Positions 15,287 through 22,236 of a stretch of DNA of 34,539 bases are shown in pieces. The first letter of the stretch is position 1, and every line of letters starts with the position of its first letter. Position numbers and translations under genes: made by a program. Where the stretch lies: assembly GCA_025934255.1 (NCBI GenBank), contig JAICYJ010000029.1, forward strand, positions 1 to 34,539, written 5' to 3'. The DNA is from Thermoleophilia bacterium. GTDB lineage: Bacteria > Actinomycetota > Thermoleophilia > Gaiellales > JAICJC01. The notes under the pieces were generated by a model. It ran no database searches, had not been told where the DNA came from, and saw only the letters and a list, made by a program, of their open reading frames with translations.

Positions 15287-16723
15287 TCAGGCTGAAGCCA
15301 GACCCGAGTCCTGACGGGTTGGCTCGGTCGCGCCCGCGATCGGCAGCACGATCGTGAACGTCGCGCCCTCGCCCGCGACGCTGGCCACCTCGACCGAGCC
15401 GCCGTGGGCCTCGGCGATGGCCTGCACGATCGCGAGCCCCAACCCGCTGCCGCCGCTGCGGCGGGCGCGCGACGCGTCCACGCGGTAGAAGCGCTCGAAC
15501 AGGTGCGGCAGGTCATCGGCGGCGATGCCCGGCCCGGTGTCGCTGACCTCGACGGTGCGGTCGTCGCCGGCCGTCGCCAGCGCCACGGCGATGCTGGTGC
15601 CGGGCGGTGTGTGGGCGCGGGCATTGGCCAGCAGGTTGGCGACCGCCTGGCGGATCCGCAGCTCGTCGCCGACCAGGTCGGAGCCGCCGCTCGAGCTGAA
15701 GCTGATCGGCCAGTCGGCGTGAAGCATGGCGTGATCGGCCACCATCTCGGCCAGCACCGCCTCCAGGTCGAACTGCTCCTGTCCCAGCGGCCGTCCCTGG
15801 TCGAGGTTTGCCAGCAGCAGCAGGTCCTCCACGATCACGCCCATCCGCTCGGCCTCCGACTCGATCCGGCTCATCGCAAGCGCCAGGTCGTCGGGCCGGC
15901 TGGCCGCGCCGCGGTGGAACAGCTCGGCGAAGCCGCGCACCGATGTCAACGGCGTCCGCAGCTCGTGTGACGCGTCGGACACGAACCGGCGCAGCCGCTC
16001 CTCCGACTGCCGCCGCTGCTCGAAGGCCTGCTCGATCTGGGCCAGCATCGCGTTCAGGGAGCGGGCCAGGTCACCGACCTCGGTGCCGGGCGCCTCCTCC
16101 GGCACGCGCTGTGTGAGGTCGCCGCCCGCGATCGCCGCGGCCGTGTCCTCGATCCGCACCAGCGGCCGCAGCTCGCGGCGCACCAGCCAGAACGCGATCG
16201 CCGCCACCACCGCCAGCACCATCAGGCCGACCAGCAGCTCCAGCATGGCCAGCCGGTTGAGCGTCGTGTTGACGTCATGCAGCGGCGTCGCGATCACCGT
16301 CCGCACGCGGTCGCCGCCGAGCGTGCCCGGCAGGCCGGCTGTGGCGAGGATGCGGTAGTCGTCGTGGGTGGACGTCCCCACTGGCGCCTGGCTCACCTCG
16401 TGCTTCAGCTCCGCGGGTACGGCACCGTTGTCGACGTACAGGGATGCGAGCACCGAGTCGTCGGTGTCGACCACGGCCGCGTAGCTGCCACGCGGCAGGA
16501 CGTTCAGCACCGGACCCTGGGCGCCCTGATCTGTGTCGCCGCGCGCGAAGTACATCGCGACGGGGGGCGCGGCCGATCGTAGCTGGGAGTCGACCCGGTC
16601 GATCAGGAATCCGCGGAGCTCGTAGCGGGTGGCGATCCCCGCCGCCAGCAGGCCGGCCGCGACCAGCACCACCGCCAGCATCGACAGCCGCAGCCGCAGC
16701 GTCATGCGCCGGGGCGAGAGCAC
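15287..16723 (-). CDS. Sensor histidine kinase, EnvZ/PrrB type
   Basis: 478 residues from a GTG one base after the regulator's stop. Order: membrane helix 1 (about 12-32), a periplasmic or extracytoplasmic sensor of about 120 residues, helix 2 (about 158-182), a HAMP domain (RRELRPLVRIEDTAAAIAGGD in part), the H-box SDASHELRTPLT with phospho-acceptor His253, an N-box NLLANARAH, DTGPGIAADD and the GGSGLGLAI ATP-lid motif. It phosphorylates the OmpR-type regulator encoded just upstream. The sensed signal is unknown. Its stop lies one base from that of the convergent rodZ-like gene. Confidence 0.93.
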   Translation of the reverse strand: MLSPRRMTLRLRLSMLAVVLVAAGLLAAGIATRYELRGFLIDRVDSQLRSAAPPVAMYFARGDTDQGAQGPVLNVLPRGSYAAVVDTDDSVLASLYVDNGAVPAELKHEVSQAPVGTSTHDDYRILATAGLPGTLGGDRVRTVIATPLHDVNTTLNRLAMLELLVGLMVLAVVAAIAFWLVRRELRPLVRIEDTAAAIAGGDLTQRVPEEAPGTEVGDLARSLNAMLAQIEQAFEQRRQSEERLRRFVSDASHELRTPLTSVRGFAELFHRGAASRPDDLALAMSRIESEAERMGVIVEDLLLLANLDQGRPLGQEQFDLEAVLAEMVADHAMLHADWPISFSSSGGSDLVGDELRIRQAVANLLANARAHTPPGTSIAVALATAGDDRTVEVSDTGPGIAADDLPHLFERFYRVDASRARRSGGSGLGLAIVQAIAEAHGGSVEVASVAGEGATFTIVLPIAGATEPTRQDSGLASA

Positions 16724-16724
16724 G

Positions 16725-17429
16725 TCAGCCGGTCCGCAGCCGGATCGCGTAGCCGAAGCCGCGCACCGTCTGGATCAGGCGCGGCTCGCCCGGCTGGTCG
16801 ATCTTCTTGCGCAGGTAGCTGATGTAGGTCTCGACCACGCTCGAGTCGCCGCCGAAGTCGTAGCGCCAGACGTGGTCGAGGATCTGCGCCTTGCTGACGA
16901 CGCGGCCGGCGTTCACCAGCAGGTAGCGCAGCAGGTTGTACTCGGTCGGCGTCAGCTGCACCAGCCGGTCGCCGCGGCGCACCTCGTGCGCGTCGTCGTC
17001 GATCGAGAGGTCGTGGTAGGCGACCCGCGACTCCGACCCGCCGGCCGCGTCCGGCTGGGTGCGGCGCAGGATCGCTCGCACGCGCGCGACCAGCTCCTCC
17101 AGGCTGAACGGCTTGCCGACGTAGTCGTCGGCGCCCAGCGTGAGCCCGTGCACGCGGTCGGCGGTCTGGTCCTTCGCGGTCAGGAACAGCACCGGCACGC
17201 GCGGCTCGGTCGCCGACAGCCGCCGGTAGACCTCGAAGCCGTCCAGGTCGGGCAGCATCACGTCCAGCACGATCAGGTCGGGCCGGAAGCGGTCGGTCAG
17301 CTTCATGGCGGCGCGGCCGCTGGCGGCGCACTCGACCTCGAAACCCTCGTAGCGCAGCACGGTCGAGACCAGCTGCGTGATCGATTCCTCGTCGTCGACC
17401 ACAAGTATGCGGGGTGCCTCGCTCTGCAT
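16725..17429 (-). CDS. OmpR/PhoB family response regulator
   Basis: 234 residues. Receiver domain: acidic pocket VDDEE, phospho-acceptor Asp56 in VLDVMLPDLDG, and Lys106 in VGKPF. The C-terminal winged helix holds LTPTEYNLLRYLLVNAGRVV (in part) and the family ending VRGFGYAIR. The ATG has GGAGG upstream at a good distance. First gene of the pair with the kinase. Upstream, GGTTCCCAGGAAACCCTAAGGTTC (read in parts on the minus strand) has a GGTTC direct repeat that could be a self-regulation site, but this is speculative. Resembles TcrX/PrrA-type actinobacterial regulators; the exact orthologue is uncertain. Confidence 0.92.
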   Translation of the reverse strand: MQSEAPRILVVDDEESITQLVSTVLRYEGFEVECAASGRAAMKLTDRFRPDLIVLDVMLPDLDGFEVYRRLSATEPRVPVLFLTAKDQTADRVHGLTLGADDYVGKPFSLEELVARVRAILRRTQPDAAGGSESRVAYHDLSIDDDAHEVRRGDRLVQLTPTEYNLLRYLLVNAGRVVSKAQILDHVWRYDFGGDSSVVETYISYLRKKIDQPGEPRLIQTVRGFGYAIRLRTG

Positions 17430-17517
17430 CGTGCCTCCAGGCTATGAGCCGAACCTTAGGGTTTCCTGGGAACCGCCTGGGGGCGGGCGAGGGACGGGAT
17501 GGAGAGCCGATGGCTAG

Positions 17518-17960
17518 CTGGCCCACCACGCCATCTTCCGGCGCCTCAGGTACGTGAACACCAGGTGATGCGGCTGAACCTGCTGCTGTTGATGACGGTC
17601 TCGTTCCTGCCCTTTCCGACCGGGCTGGCGGCCCAGGCGGTGCGCGACGCGAACGCCGAGCGCGTGGCGGTGATCTTCTACGGCTCGTCGCTGCTGCTCG
17701 TCTCGGTGGCGCTGGCCGCGCTGTGGCGCTCGGTCGTGCGCGACCCGAAGCTGCTGCGGCCGGAGGTCACGGAGGAGGAGATCCGCGCGATCACGAACCG
17801 TGCGACCCCCAACATTGGCCTCTACGTGGGCGCCACCGTGCTTGCGATCTTCGCCCCCAATGCGGCCGCCGGCTTCTACCTCGTGATCGCGCTGGTCCCG
17901 GTGGCGCGGGCGCGCGGCGATTCGCCGGCCCCGGAGCCGGAGGGCGGCCGCGCCGCCTGA
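17518..17960 (+). pseudogene. TMEM175-type K+ channel (DUF1211) remnant, 5'-truncated and frameshifted
   Basis: The ORF from the ATG at 17568 gives 130 residues starting MRLNLLLLMTVSFLPFPTG, which is the middle signature of bacterial TMEM175 channels, and continues through VIFYGSSLLL to the end of that family. The preceding 16 codons in another frame (17518-17565) read LAHHAIFRRLRYVNTR, the segment that normally comes directly before. One base is missing at the join, where TGA overlaps ATG. Immediately upstream, a TAG stop appears in a place where removing four bases would restore Trp-Leu-Ala-His-His. The first two helices, including the family's conserved FSD pore motif, are absent; that space is the regulator's promoter. 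A dead gene is most likely. Translation of the 130-residue fragment from the internal ATG remains possible. Confidence 0.72.
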
Positions 17961-17969
17961 GCCGAGGCG

Positions 17970-18128
17970 TCAGCAGAACTCCTCGTCGCTGTCGCCCGGC
18001 CGCCGCGTCAGCGTGCCGCCGTCGTCCAGCTCGTAGAAGCCCATCTCGCCCAGCGGCGGCGAGTACGCGTGCAGCGACGCAGCCGGATCGCCGGCGGCGT
18101 GACCGCGGGCCGGAGCCACTTCGCAGCA
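17970..18128 (-). pseudogene. Cysteine dioxygenase C-terminal remnant
   Basis: Reading the minus strand, 52 codons are open before a TGA at 17972-17970. They contain GHAAGDPAASLHAYSPPLGE and then MGFYELDDGGTLTRR. SLHAYSPPL is the C-terminal signature of cysteine dioxygenase, including the tyrosine that in the rat enzyme forms the Cys-Tyr cross-link region. The cupin motifs with the iron-binding histidines, which should lie upstream, are missing; an in-frame stop (18131-18129) closes the frame inside a hairpin. No start codon of normal position exists. This is the tail of a lost gene about 200 residues long. Confidence 0.72.
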
Positions 18129-18166
18129 TCAATGCTGCAGATGCCAGGCGCCGAGCACGGCATCTG
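18123..18166. repeat. Two tandem perfect hairpins at the break of the dioxygenase remnant
   Basis: GCAGCAT (18123-18129) and ATGCTGC (18132-18138) form a 7-bp arm pair with a 2-base centre. Sharing its last base, CAGATGCC (18138-18145) pairs with GGCATCTG (18159-18166) over 8 bp with a 13-base loop. They lie exactly where homology to cysteine dioxygenase stops. They could be the end of a vanished mobile element, a deletion-prone palindrome or a terminator. Confidence 0.6.
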
Positions 18167-18186
18167 GCCAAGCCGGCAGACGCGCC

Positions 18187-18566
18187 GTCAGTGACCGCAA
18201 GGTGCACGCGGAAACCCGCCGAGCGAAGGACGACGCGCTGCATGCGGCTCGCCGGGTGCAGCGGATCGGTGTGGCGAGCGCGCTCACCGACAAGCGAGTG
18301 GCCCGCAGCTCCGGCATGCGACCCACCACGCATCTCGGGCCGCCAGCCTCTCGATCAGCTCACCCCGCCGGCATCAGGTCCGGAACACGACCATCGCGGT
18401 GGTCGCGGCAGGCACGCTGGCAGGAGCCGCGTACGTCGTGCGGCCCAGGATTGCGATGGTGATCCGCACCGCCGATGCGCCGATCGGGAGCGATCAGAAC
18501 CCCACGGCCGCCGAGGCTGCGGTGGCCGCGACCCCGACCGAAACCCAGCAGGCGTCAGCGGACTGA
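18187..18566 (+). pseudogene. Frameshifted small membrane protein gene
   Basis: Frame one reads VSDRKVHAETRRAKDDALHA and on through RIGVASALTDKRVARSSG (from about 18187; GTG possible at 18202), a basic helix-rich segment of protein-like composition. After about 18320 it turns into low-quality sequence, while the frame ending at the TGA 18564-18566 becomes protein-like: HHASRAASLSISSPRR, a membrane helix NTTIAVVAAGTLAGAAYVV, then an acidic Ala/Thr-rich tail. Joined by one frameshift near 18320, they make a plausible protein of about 125 residues: charged N-terminus, one membrane span, flexible tail. I do not recognise a family. The reconstruction is inference from composition. Confidence 0.45.
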
Positions 18567-18604
18567 GCGAGGGCGGTCAGCGGTGACGATGCAGCGGACG
18601 CACG

Positions 18605-20329
18605 TCACCGCGACCGCGACTCGCTGAGCGAGCGCGCAGGCGTGCTCACGGGCTCCCGCGGCGGCGCCGGCTGATCCGCCCGGCCGGGGACGCCGCCGCG
18701 TGCCAGCGACGCCGCCGCCGCCACCAGGCAGGCCGCGATCGCGAACGTGAACGCCGCGTGCAGGCCGTCGCGGAACGGCCCCGAGATCAGGTCCGGGAAG
18801 AACGAGTGACCGACCAGCACCGCCTTGTCATGAGGCGACAGCGCGGCCAGCGCGTGCGGGCCCAGCAGGTGCTGGATCGGGTTGTAGCCGAGGAACGCGG
18901 CGAACAGGATCGAGACCGGCGGCAGGTGCGCGATCCGCTCCGCCGTGGCGTGCGGGACGCCGTGCGCCTGCAGGCCGCCCAGCATCGTGTCGGGCAGCGT
19001 GGAGGCCAGGCCCAGGATCATGAGCGTGAAGAAGATGCCGATCGAGAGCACCTGCGCCGAGTTCTGGAAGGTCTGGTTCATGCCGCCGCCGGCGCCGCGG
19101 TCGGTGGCGGGCAGGCTGTTCATCACCGCCGCCCGGTTGGGCGAGGCGAACATGCCCATCGAGAGGCCGTTCAGCAGCAGGATGCCGGCGAACGTGGGGT
19201 AGGAGAAGTTGGTCGGAAGCAGCATCAGCAGGCCGAAGCTGATGGCCGCGCCGATCATGCCGGCGGTCGCGAACGGGCGCGCGCCGAAGTGGTCGGACAG
19301 GAACCCCGAGGTGGGCCCCGCGATCAGGAACCCGGCCGTCAGCGGCAGCATGAAGATGCCGGCCCAAAGCGGCGTCTGCTCGAAGCTGTAGCCGTGCTGC
19401 GGCAGCCAGATGCCCTGCAGCCAGATGATCAGCATGAACATCAGCCCGCCCCGCGCGACCGCCGACAGGAACGTCGAGAGCGTGCCGAACGTGAACGCCC
19501 GGATCCGGAACAGCTGCAGCCGGAACATGGGGTGGGCGACGCGCCGTTCGATCATCGCGAACGCGATCAGGCTGACGGTCGCGGCGGCCATCAGCGCCAC
19601 CACCTTGGGGCTCGTCCAGCCGGTGGGGTGGCCGTTGGCCGGGCGGATCCCGTAGGTGACCGCCACCATCACCAGCACCAGCCCCAGCGCGAACGTGACG
19701 TTGCCCCACCAGTCGACCGGGGCGCGCCGCGGCACGCTTCGCTCCTCCAGCTTGAGGTAGGCCCAGACGGTGCCGAACAGCCCGATCGGCACCGAGATCA
19801 GGAACACCAGCCGCCAGTCGATCGGCGCCAGCAGGCCGCCCAGCACCAGCCCCACGAACATGCCGCTGACGCCGACGATGTTGTTGATGCCGAGCGCCAG
19901 GCCGCGCTGGTTGGAGGGGAAGGCGTCGGTGATGATCGCGGCCGCGTTGGCCAGCAGGCAGGCGCCGCCGATGCCCTGCACGATCCTGAACCCGATCAGG
20001 TAGGTGGCGCCGGCGGTGCCGGTCATCCAGTCGATCGCGAGCAGCAGCGAGGCCACGGTGTAGATCACGAAGCCGAGGTTGTAGATGCGCACGCGGCCGT
20101 ACATGTCGCCCAGCCTCCCCAGGCTGACTATCAGGACGCTGGTCACGACCAGGTAGCCGAGGATCATCCACAGCAGGTAGAAGCTGTTTCCCGGCACCAG
20201 CGGATCGAGCTTGATGCCGCGGAAGATGTTCGGCATGGCGATCAGGATGATGGAGGCATCCAGGGTCGCCAGCAGAACACCGAGCGTGGTGTTGGACAGC
20301 GCGATCCACTTGTAGCGATCGGAATCCAT
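18605..20329 (-). CDS. MFS multidrug efflux transporter, DHA2 (14-helix) family
   Basis: 574 residues with about 14 hydrophobic helices. LATLDASIILIAMPNI in helix 1 is the DHA2 motif (L-D-x-T/S-I-V-N-V-A-L-P variant). RLGDMYGRVRIYNLGF is the loop 2-3 MFS motif A, and GVSGMFVGLVLGGLLAP in helix 5 is the antiporter motif C. These proteins export drugs by proton antiport. The ATG at 20329 has a -10-like TAGACT (20342-20337) seven bases before it and no Shine-Dalgarno. The gene is divergent from a MarR regulator across 39 bases, which strongly suggests regulation by it. The substrate is unknown. Confidence 0.92.
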   Translation of the reverse strand: MDSDRYKWIALSNTTLGVLLATLDASIILIAMPNIFRGIKLDPLVPGNSFYLLWMILGYLVVTSVLIVSLGRLGDMYGRVRIYNLGFVIYTVASLLLAIDWMTGTAGATYLIGFRIVQGIGGACLLANAAAIITDAFPSNQRGLALGINNIVGVSGMFVGLVLGGLLAPIDWRLVFLISVPIGLFGTVWAYLKLEERSVPRRAPVDWWGNVTFALGLVLVMVAVTYGIRPANGHPTGWTSPKVVALMAAATVSLIAFAMIERRVAHPMFRLQLFRIRAFTFGTLSTFLSAVARGGLMFMLIIWLQGIWLPQHGYSFEQTPLWAGIFMLPLTAGFLIAGPTSGFLSDHFGARPFATAGMIGAAISFGLLMLLPTNFSYPTFAGILLLNGLSMGMFASPNRAAVMNSLPATDRGAGGGMNQTFQNSAQVLSIGIFFTLMILGLASTLPDTMLGGLQAHGVPHATAERIAHLPPVSILFAAFLGYNPIQHLLGPHALAALSPHDKAVLVGHSFFPDLISGPFRDGLHAAFTFAIAACLVAAAASLARGGVPGRADQPAPPREPVSTPARSLSESRSR

Positions 20330-20368
20330 GCGTCGAAGTCTACAGGTAAACTGTTAAGATAGGCTGTA
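20330..20368. promoter_or_regulatory. Overlapping divergent promoters with candidate MarR operator
   Basis: In 39 bases lie TAGACT for the minus-strand pump (20342-20337) and TAAGAT for the plus-strand marR (20355-20360), each 7-8 bases from its start codon. Between and over them is ACAG-GTAAA-CTGT (20342-20345 with 20351-20354), with a third CTGTA at 20364-20368. A regulator bound here would block both promoters. Confidence 0.6.
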
Positions 20369-20812
20369 GTGATGATCGAGCCATCGATGCTGGCGAGCGA
20401 CCTGCGGGTCGTGATCGGCCAGCTGATCCGCCGCCTGCGGGAGGAGCGGCGCGACCTCACGCTGAGCCAGGTGACGGTGCTCGGCCGGCTCGACCGGCTG
20501 GGGCCGGCGTCGATCAGCGACTTGGCGGCCGACGAGCGCGTGCGGCCCCAGTCGATGGCGAGCACCGTAGCCTGGCTGGCCGACCGCGGGCTGGTCGAGC
20601 GCGGCCCGCACGCCGTCGACCGGCGCCTGGTCGTGGTCACGCTGACCGATGCCGGCCGCAAGGCCGTCGCGGAGGACCGCCGCCGCCGCGAGGGCTGGCT
20701 GGCCAACGCCATCGAGCGCGACCTGACGGAGCGGGAACGGCGCCTGCTGGCCGAGGCGACGCTGCTGCTGGCGCGGCTGGCGGAGAGCGATCAACGGCGG
20801 CCGCGGTCGTGA
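20369..20812 (+). CDS. MarR family transcriptional regulator, likely of the efflux pump
   Basis: 147 residues from GTG at 20369 (ATG at 20372 is equally possible). The winged helix shows LTLSQVTVLGRLDRLGPASI, SDLAADERVRPQSMASTVAWL and the wing with RGPHAVDRRLVVVTLT, including the conserved Asp-Arg-Arg. The C-terminus is the dimerisation helix pair. Divergent from the DHA2 pump, with a palindrome in the shared promoter; such pairs are normally repressor and target. The leader is too short for a ribosome site. Confidence 0.9.
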   Translation: MMIEPSMLASDLRVVIGQLIRRLREERRDLTLSQVTVLGRLDRLGPASISDLAADERVRPQSMASTVAWLADRGLVERGPHAVDRRLVVVTLTDAGRKAVAEDRRRREGWLANAIERDLTERERRLLAEATLLLARLAESDQRRPRS

Positions 20813-20841
20813 TCGGTTGTGTATCGGTGGGCCGGCCGGCT

Positions 20842-20869
20842 TTGTGCCGGTCGATACTGCCGATACTCT
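20842..20869 (+). promoter_or_regulatory. Promoter of the L,D-transpeptidase gene
   Basis: TTGTGC (20842-20847), 16 bases, TACTCT (20864-20869), then seven bases to the GTG at 20877. CGATACT occurs twice nine bases apart (20852 and 20861). No Shine-Dalgarno is present. Confidence 0.5.
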
Positions 20870-20876
20870 ATGGCGC

Positions 20877-22154
20877 GTGGCCAGCATGACCAGCAGACTT
20901 CGCGCCCCGGTCTCCGCCGTTGTCATGGCGGGCATGGTGGCGGTTGCGGGGGCATGCAGCAGCATGTCGGCGGGCGCGCCGTCCCAGCCCGGGGGCGTCT
21001 CCGCGCCGCCGGCGACCTCGGCCGTGCAGTTCTCGATCAAGCCGTCCAACGGCCACAGGCGGGTGCCTCCGGGAAAGACGGTGATGGTCAGCGTCACCAA
21101 CGGCAAGCTCACCGGCGTTACGGCCGGCGCTCCCGGCGACCCGCTGACCGGGAAGCTGAAGCACGGCCACACGGTCTGGATGAGCCGAAACACGCTGCAC
21201 ACCGCCACCCGCTACACGGTGCACGCGAGCGCGGTTGACGCCGCCGGCCACACGGTCACCGCGACCAGCAGCTTCCGCACGCTGGCGCCCCATCAGGTCG
21301 AGAACACCACCATCTTCGAGGCCGCCCATGGCACCTACGGCGTGGGCATGCCGATCACGCTCACGTTCGACCACCCGGTCACCAACCGGCGAGCGGTGGA
21401 ACGGGCACTGCACGTGAGCGCCTCCAAGCCCGTCACCGGCGCCTGGTACTGGGATGGCGACAGCACCGTCTACTTCCGCCCGCGGAACTACTGGCCGGAG
21501 CACACGACCGTGCACTTCGAGGGCGACCTGGACGGCGTCGAGGCGGCGCCGGGCGTGTATGGGACGCATACGCTGAAGCAGGTGTTCACGATCGGCGACT
21601 CGCTGATCGCGGTCGCCAGCACGACCGAGCACCACGTCCAGATCTACCGCCACAAGAAGCTGTACGCGACCTGGCCGATCAGCACCGGCAAGCCCGGAGA
21701 CGACACGCCCAACGGCACGTATCTGACCATCGAGAAGGGCAACCCGGTGGAGATGAAGGGGCCGGGCTACGACCTGATGGTGCCGTTCTCGGTCAGGTTC
21801 ACGTGGTCGGGCGACTACATGCACGACGCGTACTGGTCGGTTGGCGAGCAGGGCTTCACGAACGTCAGCCACGGCTGCGTGAACCTGTCGCCGGCCAACG
21901 CCGAGACCTACTACAACTGGGCGGTGCCGGGCGATCCGGTGACGGTCACCGGCAGCCCCCGCGGCGGCGCCTGGGGCAACGGCTGGACGGTCTGGTTCCT
22001 GACCTGGAAGGAGCTCGTGAATGGCAGCTCACTGCACCGGGCGATCCGGGTGGGGAAGCACGGCGACAGGCCGGTCGACCCGTCCACGCTGAAGAAGAAG
22101 CCGCTGACGTCGCCCGTGCTGACGTCGCAGCCGGGCAACGCCGATCCGGCGTGA
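20877..22154 (+). CDS. L,D-transpeptidase lipoprotein with Ig-like domains
   Basis: 425 residues from the GTG at 20877; an ATG three codons later is the alternative. The signal peptide ends in a lipobox-like VAGAC, so the enzyme is probably a cell-surface lipoprotein. Two Ig-like segments follow (about residues 50-260), as in mycobacterial LdtMt2. The YkuD catalytic domain has the HDAYW region and SHGCVNLSPANAE with the nucleophile Cys334. It forms 3-3 peptide cross-links in peptidoglycan or attaches proteins to it. The upstream frame to 20817 is not used because it would precede the promoter boxes. No partner gene is close. Confidence 0.92.
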   Translation: MASMTSRLRAPVSAVVMAGMVAVAGACSSMSAGAPSQPGGVSAPPATSAVQFSIKPSNGHRRVPPGKTVMVSVTNGKLTGVTAGAPGDPLTGKLKHGHTVWMSRNTLHTATRYTVHASAVDAAGHTVTATSSFRTLAPHQVENTTIFEAAHGTYGVGMPITLTFDHPVTNRRAVERALHVSASKPVTGAWYWDGDSTVYFRPRNYWPEHTTVHFEGDLDGVEAAPGVYGTHTLKQVFTIGDSLIAVASTTEHHVQIYRHKKLYATWPISTGKPGDDTPNGTYLTIEKGNPVEMKGPGYDLMVPFSVRFTWSGDYMHDAYWSVGEQGFTNVSHGCVNLSPANAETYYNWAVPGDPVTVTGSPRGGAWGNGWTVWFLTWKELVNGSSLHRAIRVGKHGDRPVDPSTLKKKPLTSPVLTSQPGNADPA

Positions 22155-22236
22155 GCTCGCGATCGCTCCCCGCTTGCCGTTGGCTGGGATCAGGATCACA
22201 ATCACAAACCCGCAGCGACAGAACCGGCCGGCGCGG

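Noticed and set aside
17518..18566. All three frameshifts are assembly errors
   Set aside because: Not excluded, but the TMEM175 and dioxygenase pieces also lack their whole 5' ends, which base-level errors cannot explain; neighbouring genes are intact.
18758..20362. 534-codon plus-strand ORF opposite the DHA2 pump
   Set aside because: Composition (Arg, Asp, His, Gln) is typical of antisense to membrane-protein codons; the pump is certain.
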